DNA of 64,000 nucleotides, taken from positions 310,001 through 374,000 of the forward strand of contig JAIXMO010000014.1 in NCBI GenBank assembly GCA_025677825.1. The letters are read 5' to 3'. This document shows positions 24,018 to 34,850 of the stretch, piece by piece (position 1 is the first letter of the stretch; each line of letters begins with the position of its first letter). The notes under the pieces were generated by a model, which saw nothing but the letters and a program-made list of their open reading frames with translations, searched no databases and was not told where the DNA came from. Source of the DNA: Helicostylum pulchrum (Eukaryota; Mucoromycota; Mucoromycetes; Mucorales; Mucoraceae). The translations under genes were made by a program, and so were the position numbers.

Positions 24018-25538
24018 TAACATACCTGGAACATCTTCATGAAATGCCACCATACTCTCAGACTCCATACTTTGTCCAGTATGTAAATAAAACGATCTAG
24101 GAGAAGCAGCAGAACGTTTACGACTTGCTGATCGAAGAGGTGAACCCAAATAAGAAGACTTTGAAGGACCAAGCGCTCTTTGAGGAGTATTTAGCGAATA
24201 TCGAAGAGCAGAACGTAATGGTGTCCTTACCGGGTTTCTTAAAGGTGTTCTTAACGGAGATCTGGTTGGTGTTTTATATACTTTTACCGGAGTAACTCTT
24301 GGTGGAGTACCCAACGAAGCTCGTAACGAAGATCTGGTTGGAGTTCTTTGAGGTGTTCCGATAGGCGTTCTGGTAGGTGTTCTGGTAGGTGTTCTTACCG
24401 GTGATTTTGAAATGAATTGCTCTTGCGTGATCAACATACTTTCGTCATCCGAATAAGTTTCTGCAGGAATCGTTTGTGTGATGACCATACTTTCGTCATC
24501 AGAATACGTTTCTGCTGGAGCAGTTTGTGTAATGACCATATCTTCATCGTCGGAATAGGTTTGTGCAGGGATGGTTTGAGTAATCACCATATTTTCATCG
24601 TCAGAGTACGTTTCAGCAGGAATGTTTTGGGTTATAATCATATCTGTGTCTTCATCATCGTCCTCATCATCGTCGAAAATGTTTCTACGCTTTCGGAAAT
24701 CCATCTTTGGTAAATAATCGGTTAGATCACTTTCACTGTTCATGCGACTTAAAAATGTAGGTGGTGCTCCTCCAGTTCTTGTAAGTGGACTCTTTGGACT
24801 TCCGAATAAATCTGGTCGTCTTTTATTGTGTGTTAATATCTATATAAAAAAAATGTGTGTGTGTATGTGTATATATACCTTGCTCTTTTACTAACAGGAG
24901 AGGCTGATGGTCTTCTAACTGGAGAAGCTGATGGTCTTCTAAAAAACGAACTAGATAATCATATCAATAAATACACTTCAAAAAAAAGAAGGGGTATTTT
25001 TTTACTTTTTACCTTGAAGGTGAATTAAACGCATCATTCAACATACTCGGTTCATCTTCATCAAGTATATGTGCTATACTATCTGTAATATGAATATCTT
25101 CGGTAATATTACTAGCATCAAAGTGTGTAGAAGCATAAGGAGAATCATCTTCATTAAATACTCTATAAAAAGCCTATAAGTTTTTTCATTATTGAAAAAA
25201 AGGCAATTTTTTTTCTTGGTGGTATGCAGTACCTGAAATTAGCACCGGGAGCAAAACTAACTCTTCTTTGCTCGCTTCTAAAACAAATATTTAGAATGTT
25301 ATACGTTTTTTTTTACATTTAAAAAGTATTACCCTGGTTCGTGTGAATATAGTGGGGAATTAAATCGAAATGGAGACTCTGGAGCTCTTAATATACTTCT
25401 TCTAGGAGACTATTATATAAATTAAATATGCTTTGATAATTTTTTTTCATGGTAATGCTTTTTTTTTGTAGTTACTTTTGCAGAAGAATACAAGTCTCCC
25501 GATTGATCTGGTATAGTTTTTCTGAAAGGAGATGCCAT
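22201..25538 (-). CDS. SPC7: Kinetochore scaffold Spc7/KNL1
   Basis: Outer-kinetochore scaffold of the KMN network; recruits PP1 and, through phosphorylated MELT motifs, Bub3-Bub1 for the spindle checkpoint (family knowledge). Eleven exons: 25538-25476, 25409-25333, 25277-25233, 25162-25013, 24938-24879, 24819-24026, 23925-23879, 23808-23703, 23638-23559, 23503-22383 and 22315-22201; phases close to 885 aa. Visible: SILR at residues 26-29 and RRVSF at 51-55 (PP1 docking), five MELT-like units from residue 192 to 264 (MIIT, MVIT x3, MLIT; 17-aa period), a basic TP-rich region (RTPTRTPTRTP..), a MTLSDFL..AHIVFPSDF box, a coiled coil and a C-terminal RWD-like part. The acceptor at 24820 (..AATAAAAG) is preferred because the nearer one puts a stop in frame. 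Confidence 0.92.
23966..24007. repeat. (TC)n microsatellite in an SPC7 intron
   Basis: A 42-bp perfect dinucleotide run fills nearly half of the 100-nt intron 23926-24025. In the transcript it is (GA)n, just downstream of the 5' splice site. Confidence 0.95.
24420..24649 (-). repeat. Tandem 51-nt coding repeat: MELT-like array
   Basis: Five units of about 51 nt inside SPC7, each coding a variant of TYSDDExMVITQTIPAE. Copies differ mostly at third positions. The Asp/Glu-rich residues before Met fit the acidic context of known MELT motifs. Confidence 0.9.
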
Positions 25539-26760
25539 AATGTGAAATAAATAAATAAAAAAAACAAGATAGTTACACGTTGAAAAACAACAAAAATATA
25601 AAAAAAAGTTCGCGACAGCAGAACAAAACAGTCACTGGTTTACCAGAGTACTTTAGGATCACCGCATGAATAAGAGGATGTGAATAAATATTTCTATCAT
25701 TATATGCATTCTTTTTTTTTCTTTAGTTGCTAAACAAAAGAGTAGCCAGCTCTAGGATGATAGTCTTCGCAAGCAAAAACTTGATATATATTTATAATTT
25801 GTCTTTATAGTGCAACTATAAACTATACCGTTCATAATAGAGCGGCAAAATAAGAGCCGATTGCAAGTTGTTATATTAGAGAAGTGCTGCTAAAAAGACA
25901 TTGTCTGCGCGTATCAAACGATTCGGATGCAAGTACTTTTGTTCTACTCGGCCTCTAAAAAAATTGAGACGTTACTCTAATCAACGCTTGAGTAGTCCAC
26001 AAGGTAAATAAAGCAAGCTGGTACACAGACGAGGTTCGCGTGTAATGATTGACGCTGCAAAAAAAAAGCCTGGTGCGGAAAACCTCGTGCAAAGAGACGG
26101 TGATAGAAGGGAAAAAGGGTAAAAAAAAAAGGACTGGCTTACGTAAGACGGAAGCCGTCGAAAGACAGGGAAAACGAAGGGAAGGAGGGGATAATATCCA
26201 ACATAAATGAGATTGAATTGGAACGGGAAAAATAAATGGTTCTGTGGAAATTCATACACAGAATTTGAAAGATAAGGGAGAAAAAAAAAATTTGGTTCCA
26301 GACGTTATATCTGGTTTTCTGTTGTTAGCGGGAAGATGCGGGATTTATACCTAACTTTTTCCAATCTGCTAATTTTTGAGTCTACCAACGTACGCTAGGT
26401 GTATTTGGGTAAAAATATGATATAACTGATTTTAATAAACATTACAATTTTATTTTATTTTAGTTGGAAAAAAAAGAGAAAAAGACAGGAATTGAATAGG
26501 TACTTTTTACAGTCAATAAAAACGATTGTACACGTCTTTCCTATCTAAACGTATTGATGTGCTTGATTATCGATATTGCCTCATTTAAAAAAAAAAAGTG
26601 GTAGATTATAATCAAGAGGGTATTAAAGCGGGAAAATAAGGGTCTGACAATCTTCTTTCCGCCCCTGGGATGAGCATTTTTTTTTTTTTTTTGAATATAA
26701 AAGGGCGGTATTTTTTTAGCAGGTACATTATCTTTTTAACAAGAAAAAAAAAACTACAAA
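25539..26760. promoter_or_regulatory. Divergent promoter region, SPC7 and small gene
   Basis: About 1.2 kb without a convincing gene; the minus ORF at 25981-26259 is low in coding character. A TATAAAAG box at 26696-26703 lies about 60 bp before the ATG at 26761 and follows a long T-run, so it is a good core promoter for the downstream gene. Confidence 0.5.
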
Positions 26761-27120
26761 ATGACACCTATACCAAGCTACACAAGTTTCTTACATCCAC
26801 TTGAAACGGGATTTCCAGAAAGAAGAAGACAAACAAGTATATCATCAGACATTAGTGACCAAGACTTTGAAGCTGTAAAGAAATGCAGTAATGGTAACAA
26901 CTGGAACCACCTTTTATCGCAATTTGATTCACAACCAGATTTGATTAAACTGATACAATCTTGTAAAGAAGAAGAAGAAAAGAGGTGTGAAGAAGAAAAC
27001 AAGATGAAGTTAAAAGAGTATCAAGTTTGGCGACAATTGCAGTATATTCAAGAAAAGAAGTTGTCAAATTATCATAAAGATTTTAATCTTCAATTACCTC
27101 CTTTGGCTCTTTACAAATAG
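26761..27120 (+). CDS. Small charged protein, 119 aa, unknown
   Basis: Single exon with a well-placed TATA box and an A-rich start context (CAAAATGA). I do not recognise the family. The first ~30 residues contain RRRQTSISSDISD, a basic cluster followed by Ser/Thr that could be phosphorylated. The middle holds DFEAVKKC and WNHLLSQF. Residues ~70-105 are strongly charged (KEEEEKRCEEENKMKLKEY) and likely helical or coiled coil. No signal peptide or membrane segment. Clean codons and the promoter argue that it is expressed. Confidence 0.6.
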   Translation: MTPIPSYTSFLHPLETGFPERRRQTSISSDISDQDFEAVKKCSNGNNWNHLLSQFDSQPDLIKLIQSCKEEEEKRCEEENKMKLKEYQVWRQLQYIQEKKLSNYHKDFNLQLPPLALYK

Positions 27121-28347
27121 TTTTTTTTTTTTTGCATTATATATCCTCATCTCCACCATCATTTTTCCCCCTTCCCATATATACATTTATACATAGTAAA
27201 TAAAAAATCAATTAGATTTGTCACATATATATTTTTACGTGTTTTTTTTTACAGGTACTGTAATCGATTAAAAAAAAAGCATATCTCGATCATAATCACT
27301 TAAGGTTGTACTGTAGATCTGGAAGATGGTGCGAGGGGGGAGGGGGCTCCTAAAGTATTTAGCGAGAGAGAGAAAGAACTTTTCTGGAGTTTGAATCTCC
27401 CTTTTAAAAAAAAAGTATCCTGTATCCTCTTGACAGATTTGATACTTGATTGTTGATTTCTTTTCCCAGTGCAACACGCAAGGACTTGTATGTCACACAC
27501 TAAATATATGTAAAAAAAAAAGGGAGGACATGTGTTTTATGGTTTTTTATTATTTTGCTTCACTATAATTTGACATATGCGCATCTTTTTTTAAAAGACG
27601 AAAAAAATGTATATTTTAAAGCACTAAAGACATTTTTTTTTATTTATTTTAAAAGTTGTAACATTCTTTATTTGTGAGTTTTAAAATATGACTTTTTTTT
27701 TTTTTTTTTTAAAAATCCATGACTATGGAAAAAATTAAATATTTTTTTTTTTCTTCTTCTTTCTTTTACAACCTCTTTTTTTTTTGACCTCATTCCACTC
27801 GTTTTTTTTCAAGATAGTAGCGATGGTGTTGTAACTTGTTTCGGTATCATTCCATTTCCTTTTTCTATTCTGTTGGAGGTTGCGGTGGACAAAAAATCAA
27901 GTCGTTTTTTTGGTTTAAAAGTAGAAAAAAGCTTGTTTCTGAAAGCTTTTTTTTTTCTTTTTCCCAATGCCCATGAAGACTACCATTTTTTTTCTTTCGG
28001 ACAAGTCGGTAGGGTTCCTTTTCTTGCTGTTGACAACAAAAAAAAAAAAGAGAAAGAGAAATACATCCCTTTTTTTTTTTACGCGTGTACCAGATACATA
28101 TATCTTTTGGATACATATATCTTTTTTGGATAATACTTTTTTTTATATTTATATCAAGATAATTTTTTTTTTACAAAAAAAGAAACAAAGCGTTTCCATA
28201 GAGTTAAGGAATCCTCAACTGGTAAGTTGTAAAAAAATCTTTTTTTAAGAAACATGACTAATCGGTTTATCTAGGGGGTGTCACATGATGACTTGTGACG
28301 CGTGAGAGAAGTGGGATAAGCGGGCCCGCGGTCTCACCCAGAAAGAG
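27121..28347. other. Long intergenic, homopolymer-rich
   Basis: Dominated by poly-T/poly-A tracts. A purine-rich G-run occurs at 27330-27347. The several ORFs here are low-complexity Phe/Lys products of the homopolymers. From about 28260 the DNA becomes clearly GC-richer, running into the repeat array. Confidence 0.6.
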
Positions 28348-28545
28348 GAATGCAGGCTCTGAAATCAACGTCTCCCCCGCAAGGTGTTTATTGGGGGGAA
28401 TGCAGGCTCTGAAATCAACGTCGCCGCCTCTTCTCGCCTTGCGTGTTTATGTTTTCTTTCTTAAATGGCGGAATGCAGGCTCTGAAATCATTCGGTCTGT
28501 TTTGTTTGGCTTCTCGGTAGTGGGAGAATGCAGGCTCTGAAATCA
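28348..28545 (+). repeat. Four-copy 20-bp direct repeat upstream of the SH3 gene
   Basis: GAATGCAGGCTCTGAAATCA occurs exactly at 28348-28367, 28398-28417, 28471-28490 and 28526-28545. Copy starts are 50, 73 and 55 bp apart with unrelated spacers. The first two share a longer match through ACGTC. The block is a GC-rich island in AT-rich DNA and ends about 240 bp before the ATG of the SH3 adaptor gene. An upstream regulatory array is the simplest reading (inference). Confidence 0.85.
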
Positions 28546-28788
28546 AGCTTGTTTTCTCTGGGGTCTTTAATCATTCGAGGAGGCCTTTTCCCCTCATCAC
28601 TAAAAAATAAAAAAACCTTTTTACAAAAAAAAAAAAAAAACATCTTTTTAAAAATGCTGTCATCCCTTTAACCAAAAAAAGAGCATTGTTTTGAGTTTCA
28701 AATTGTTTTTTTTTCGTATATTATGTATTTAAAAATAACAACATAATTTTCTCGTGTTTTCTATATTAACTCCTTAATTTTTTAACCA

Positions 28789-31334
28789 ATGTCTGGTAAA
28801 GTACAGTAATTAGAAAGAGATGTGTGTTTTTTTTCTAAAAGTGTTATATAGTTAAAACTGTTATTGCACATCATCCATACGAAGCTGAAAGAGAAGACGA
28901 AATCTCTTTTGAAAAAGAAGAAGTTATCAAGGTGACTGATTTTTCTGACCCAGATTGGTGGGTAGGTAAAAAGAAGGATGGTTCTTTAGGTTTCTTTCCT
29001 AGTAATTTCGTTACCGTCTTACAAGACGGTGATGCTCCTACTGAGCAACCTACAAGACCCCAAGTAAAACAGTCTGCTACCACCGACAAAGATGTTGAAG
29101 AAGAGAAAGAGTCTGTTGAGAAACTTAATGACGAACAAGAACATGTCGAGAAAGAAGCTGAAGAATCTCATATCGAAGAACCTAAAACTCCCGTTGAAGA
29201 ACCCAAAACTCCCGTTGAAGAACCCAAAACTCCCGTTGAAGAACCCAAAACTTCCGTTGAAGAAAAGAAAGCCGATAAAATCATTGGTATGGCTAGAGTC
29301 ATGGAAGACTACGCAATGCAAGAGCAAGGCGAACTCAGTCTTCACCGAGGCGGTATTGTCAACGTATACGAAGTCATCGACGATGAATGGTCAAGAGGTG
29401 AATTAAACGGTAAAATTGGAAAGTATCCTCACAAGGTAACTTTTTTTTTTTTGCATAGCATCCTAAAAAGCATAGTTACTCAAAAAATTTTGTGTAGTTT
29501 GTAGAAGATATTGATATGCCTGGACGTCCAGACCTTGGCATTCAATCCGCAGATACCCAAAACTCTGGTGAAGATGACGCACGTAAGTTGTAATCTAACA
29601 TATATACCGGATTCAAAAAAAAAAATTAACATTATAATAGCAAAAGGTGGGTTTAAATTAGCTGCCTTTGGAGTCAAACAAGGTGGTATTGGCAGTTTAT
29701 TAGCAGGCGGATTCCCGGGTTTAAAAAAGACGCCTGCCAAAGCCGACTCTTCTGCCAAAGTAGAGTCGTCACCGACTCCTACTGTGCCTGTTGCTGCTGC
29801 CGCCTCTGCCGCCACCACACCTGCCGTCGCACCTGTCTCTCCCGCCCCTACCACCAACACACTCACCACTACTACTTTACCCAAAGCCATTGTCTTACAC
29901 CCTTACGACGCCGAAGGCGAAGATGAATTAAGTTTATTACGAGGCGAATACGTCGACATCCTTGACCGCCATGCCGATGAAGGATGGTGGAAAGGAAGAA
30001 ACGAGCGTGGATTAGTGGGTGTCTTCCCTGTTAATTTTGTCCGTGAATTGGAAGAAGAAAGTTTAGCTCCTCCTACTCCTACTCGGTCTCGTAGATCTGT
30101 ACAATCCGAAACCGTTATAAGACCCGCTTCAGTTCAAGCTCCTGTCACTACAAGACCTATTTCCGTTCAAGCGCCTGCTCAAAGACCATCTTCTATTTCT
30201 CATACCACCTCCACGAATCATTCCATTGTTTCGCCTCGGATTTCAGAACAGGTGAAGGAAGAAGACGAAGAAGCTGTTGAGGAAGAAGGGACTGATGAAC
30301 AGGAAGAGGTTGTCGTAAAGGAAAAGACAATAGAGCCTGCTCCTGCTATTGTTCAACCTGTCGCTGAAAAGCCTGCTGCTGCTGCTGCTGCTGCTGTTGA
30401 ACCTGCTGCTGCTGCTGTTGAACCTGCTGAAAAGTCTGCTGCTGAACCCGTTACTGAGTCTGCTAAAGAATCCGTTACCAAGGATGTTACCAAGCCTACC
30501 GTTGAACCTGCAACCGAAGAGCTTGCTGCTACGCAATCACCTCCAGTACCTTCGCAATCACCTCCAGTACCTGCACGCGCCACATCTTTCAGCGGCGAAG
30601 AAAGTGCCAAACCACTGATTGAGCACGTAGATCAAAGCAGCTCGGACACTATTTCTGACGACGAAGAAAAGGAAACCGAGACAGCAGATGATGATGCGTG
30701 TGAAAAGAAGGAAGAGAAGGGGGATGCCAAGGAAGCCGTGGAGAAATTCGATGATTTGCCTACTGGGGGACCTAAACTGACTACACCAGCTCGTGCTCGT
30801 ATTGGTCGAGCTCGTCGATCGCCTCAAACCCCAAGTCAGGAACCTAGCCAAACTGAGATTCTCGAAAAGGAATTATTGTCACAAGAAGATGTCAAAGAGG
30901 AAGCAGAAAACGTCAAAGAGGAAGTTACACCTTCTCCTCCTGCTAAACCAGTAAAGCCGATTTTTGCTAAATTCCCTACTCCTTTTGCAGTGGGCGGCGA
31001 TGTGCTGTCAAAAGCTCATTTGAAACCCACTCAAACTCGACGTCTTTGGGAAGAAAAGGCAAATGAAGCAGCACCAACCGAAGAAGCAGAGCAACAACCA
31101 GTTCGACCTTCTGGCGTTAAAAACATTGCTTCTCGATTTAATTTTTCAGGCGGGAATAACAGCTCGGGCGGTAACGAAGTACTCGAGACAAAGTTAAAAA
31201 ATCATACCAAGAACGAGGTCGAGCGAGTTCGAAAAGAATGTGAGCAGTTAGTAAATGAAGAAAGGGAAAAGAGAGTTGCTTTAGAACAAATTGTTCAAGA
31301 CTTGTTGGAACGAGTAAAAGCTTTGGAGCAATAA
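28789..31334 (+). CDS. CIN85/CD2AP-like adaptor: three SH3 domains plus coiled coil
   Basis: Endocytic or actin-linked adaptor by architecture (family knowledge: CIN85/CD2AP have three N-terminal SH3 domains, a proline-rich middle and a C-terminal coiled coil). Exons 28789-28795, 28852-29435, 29498-29582 and 29641-31334; phases close to 789 aa. SH3-1 is about residues 3-60 (HHPYEAEREDEISF..WWVGKKKDGSLGFFPSNFV), SH3-2 about 145-203 (DYAMQEQGELSLHRG), SH3-3 about 305-362 (HPYDAEGEDELSLLRGE..GWWKGR). Between SH3-1 and -2 are four EEPKTPV repeats. Residues ~605-620 (LTTPARARIGRARRSP) resemble a capping-protein-interaction motif. The last ~55 residues form a coiled coil ending VKALEQ. SH3-2 lacks the double Trp (DEWSRGEL), like some divergent SH3s. 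Confidence 0.85.
29175..29258 (+). repeat. 21-bp tandem repeat coding EEPKTPV
   Basis: Four nearly identical 21-bp units in frame within the SH3 adaptor. Each gives a PxxP-poor but Thr-Pro-containing heptapeptide; the last unit has Ser for Pro. Length variation between strains would be expected. Confidence 0.9.
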
Positions 31335-31378
31335 ATTTTTTTATTTTATTTTTTAAAGTAAATATGAGGGGTTTTTTT

Positions 31379-32230
31379 TTATTTTTTGTTGTTGGGGGCA
31401 AGTCCTCTTCTGGCCTTTTCTTCCTCTTGCTGTCTTAATGCAGGACTAGATGGGTTGTTGTTGTTGGGCCAGTAACCAGGATGTTGCTGTTGTTGTTGCA
31501 TATAATGTTGTTGTTGTTGGTTACCGTAGAAGGGAGGACCGGGCATTTGCCCGTAAGGTTGTTGCTGCTGTTGTTGTTGAGGAGATTGTTGTTGAGGTTG
31601 ACCTTGTTGATATGTTGGGTTCATGTAACCAGGATGACCATAGTTATTTGTACCCATAGGAGGCATTTGAGAAGAGGTGGTAGGAGGTTGAGGAGGAGGA
31701 GGAGCGTTGGTACCATAAGGTTGTTGTTGGTATGGACTTGTGTTTGGGTTTACTACAGAAGCATTATACCCTGTTTGTGTTGCTGGAGTTGCAACAGATG
31801 TGGTAGGTGTAGTAGTAGTAGTAGTAACTGGTGCAGGTGCAGGAATTACTTCAACTTTCTTTTCTTCGTAAACTATAGGTTTTTTATCAATATCCACTCT
31901 AGATTGACCGTTACCAGGATACGTAGATGTCTCGTTCTCCTGTTGCGTAGAATTAGTAAAAATTCTGTTTAATTCAAATAGTTTTATACTTTACGTTGGA
32001 ATCACTTTGGACTGGGTCAGGTGCATTTAAACAAGCTTGGATTAAATTCTTTCCTTCGGGTTTAGTGACAATAGGTTGTAATTTAACTGTGGTAAATGTG
32101 TAAACTAGACCAGTTTCAGAAACAACCAACAGTAATACTTGTGTACCTGTCAATGTACTTAATTCATAGGCCTATAAAAATAAATTAAAAAAATTAAATT
32201 AGAAATTATTATTACACACGCGTGCGTTTG

Positions 32231-32265
<35 letters not shown>

Positions 32266-32476
32266 CTCTCTATTATACCTTCTTCATGATACCAGCTTTA
32301 CGCTTTGAAAAAGTGATATGTCTACGGTTCTTATCTTCAATATATTCAATTTTAATCTTTCTTCTTCCAGAACGTCTTGTAGGTTTTACATCGGACTCTT
32401 CCGCAGATTCGTTTTCCTCATCATCTTTTATAGTTTTCATGACTGGATCGTCAGTTGGTAATTGATTAGGATTCAT
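31379..32476 (-). CDS. MCM1: MADS-box factor, MCM1/SRF type
   Basis: DNA-binding regulator that pairs with cofactors at CArG-like sites in mating, cell-cycle and other genes (family knowledge). Exons 32476-32279, 32171-31995 and 31939-31379; phases close to 311 aa. The MADS box begins GRRKIKIEYIEDKNRRHITF at about residue 37 and continues SKRKAGIMKKAYELSTLTG, TQVLLLVVSETGLVYTF; the SAM extension has LQPIV and EGKNLIQACLN, as in SRF/Mcm1 rather than MEF2/Rlm1. The N-terminus is acidic. The C-terminal ~170 residues are Pro/Gln/Asn-rich with Q-runs, a likely activation region. The converging SH3 gene ends 44 bp away. Confidence 0.93.
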
Positions 32477-32830
32477 GTTACTTTTATAAACTTTTTAAAA
32501 AAAAAAAAAGTTGTTAATTTTTTTATTTTTATTTTTTAAAATCCAATTAGGGTAATATGTATGAAAAAAAAAAAAAAAAAAAGTTGGTTACCAAATGCAG
32601 AAAAAAAAATACCCAAGCTTTAAAAATGGGCTCTGTTCTCTTTTTAAACGAAAGAGAAAAAGGGAAAAAAAAAAAAAAAAAAAAAGAATAGTTTTTAATT
32701 GGTCAAGTTCCTTTTAGCGTCATCAAGTGATATATTATTGGTCAATACTTTTTTTAAAAAAGATAGGGGATCTCTCACTTCTTTTCTGAATCATTTTTGA
32801 GTTTTAAAAAAAACAGGATTACAACGCAAT

Positions 32831-34414
32831 TTAATGTTTTTTTAGCCTAGAAGAAGGATCAGAAGGTGGTTGACCTCTCAATAGACAAAGTTGATGTTGT
32901 TGTTGTTGTTGGTGCTGTTTTTTAATCCATGGTTGGGTAATAGTATGATCATGAAGGTTATGCTGCTGTTGTATGTTTTGTTGTAAGTTTTGTTGCTGCT
33001 GCTGTTGATGTAAGTTTTGTTGCTGCTGCTGTTGCTGTAAGTTTTGTTGCTGCTGTATGTTTTGTTGTTGCTGTTGTATGTTTTGGTGGTGGTGAGGTGT
33101 GGATGGTAATGGTAATGGTAACTTTCTGTTAGAGAATAATCTATTGTGTAATTCGTCATCTGCAGGTGTTGTTGGAGGAAATAATGGAGGAAGAGGAGGA
33201 GGAGAGTTTTCATTGGATAGGATGTTTTGCATTGACATTGGCGATGCGCGAAATATTTCTTGAGGCGATGGTAAAGTGGGTCTGACTAATAAGGTTTCGG
33301 GTAAAGGGGAAGGTGATCTACCCCCGAACTGGTTTCTAGGTAATGGGCTCAAATCCATATACGATTCATGTAACGAATCATCGTCGTCTGTATCGTTATC
33401 ATAAATTTTTCTACGTCTTTTATAACTGCTACTTTCTTGATTGTTAATAAAATAAGCACATATAAAACATGTTATTTTATGTTACTTACCTTAGATTGGA
33501 TGATGAGCTTCTAGGCTCTTTTCTAATTCTTATTCGTACGCCTTGATCAGAGAATGATCTAGTTAGAAAAGTAGATTCTGGAAGGATAAAAAAAAAAGGG
33601 TTATGTTTGTCGTATTTGTTTGTTTTTTTTTATTTTATTTACCTGACATACCCGGGAAACTTTTTGGTGAATATACTTGAAATATATTGGAAACAATTGA
33701 ACACATTCTATTCACAAAAGGACTAATTAAGTTAAAGTATAAGTAACGGGTACTTGCAGTAAAACTCATATATACTGCATGATGATATTTTACCCTTCAA
33801 TTTCATACAGCGTGAATTTTAATCTATAATACCCCTCTAATCGGATACTGATATCCGAAAAAATGAAGAACCCACCATCTTTTTTTTTGTTACTATTAAT
33901 ACCTTTTTTTTTTTTTTCCCTGTGTATGATTATATTATACCTGTATCATCAACATCTTTAAGTTTATGTAGTGATTGTACGACAGTTCCAGCTGTGGTTC
34001 TATTACCATTAACGAAATGTAAATCTGTCTCGCCACTAGTATCTGTAAGTGTGGCGTAAAGAAAAAAATATGGGTTTTGTAGAAATTCGTCACTATTTAA
34101 AAGAGAGAAAAGAAAGAGAGATTAATATAAAATATTTTCTTTTTTTGGTACATTTAAACTTACTCTGTTTGATTACTTTGTAGTTGTATTATTGGTGGAG
34201 GATCAATAGGTCTTCGATCCACTATAAAAAATGTAAGTTTTTTTTTTTTTTTTTTTTTTTTTTTGTATCTAAAACGTTTCAGCCTGAACGGACCTTTTTC
34301 TTTAAAACTACATAGTCTGGCTTTACAAGGTTGTTGACGTACAACTAGGCTAAATCTACACAGTAAAAAAAGAAAAAAGAAAAAAATCGAGTTGGTTTTT
34401 ATTATTTTGTGTAG

Positions 34415-34446
<32 letters not shown>

Positions 34447-34533
34447 ATAATAAGCGTAGAAGAAAGAAAAAAAAAAAGGTTCATTTCGTTACAATGTAGA
34501 TCTCTGATTTATATTAAAATTAGCTTGTGTCAT
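32831..34533 (-). CDS. Velvet-family transcription regulator
   Basis: Velvet proteins dimerise through an NF-kB-like fold and link light and development with secondary metabolism in fungi (family knowledge). Eight exons: 34533-34493, 34355-34294, 34221-34164, 34092-33941, 33878-33794, 33722-33643, 33577-33490 and 33431-32831; phases close to 388 aa. The domain spans about residues 14-182: [59 protein letters not shown] and [15 protein letters not shown]. Next come a KRRRK nuclear signal and an Asp run, then a Pro- and Gln-rich tail. The domain at the N-terminus with a disordered tail fits the VosA/VelC-like layout, but I cannot choose a subfamily. It lies directly upstream of the MADS gene, same strand. 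Confidence 0.9.
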
Positions 34534-34818
34534 CTTGCACCTTTTTTAATTTTTTTTTTTACTGTCAGGGAGATAATATTTTTTGGTTTCTGGTTAATAT
34601 GTGTAAAAAGATATTCCAATTTTTTTTTTTTTTTTTTTTTTTAAGCTGTTTAAAAAAAATTAAAAATCGGGTTTTATAGCATATATAAAAATCCTAATTT
34701 AGTAAAAAGAAAAGGTGAGAAAGTAGGAAAAAAGTAAAAAAAAAAAAAAGAAAAGGGAAAGGAAAAAAAAATATAAAATATAAAAATATGTTATAAAAAT
34801 AATTTGGGTTTGTGACAA

Positions 34819-34850
<32 letters not shown>

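Noticed and set aside
25981..26259. 92-aa minus ORF in the SPC7 upstream region
   Set aside because: Phe/Pro/Leu-rich translation of purine-rich DNA, no introns, no recognisable motif.
27865..28248. Overlapping ORFs on both strands
   Set aside because: Products are Phe/Lys runs from homopolymers.
28295..28540. 81-aa ORF across the four-copy repeat
   Set aside because: Repeats fall in different frames (spacing 50, 73 and 55 bp), so a protein explanation of the repeat fails.
33643..33878. Apparent frameshift in the velvet domain between exons 5 and 6
   Set aside because: A recount showed three Gs at the donor (GAAGG|GTAAAA), so the phase is correct and the gene is intact.
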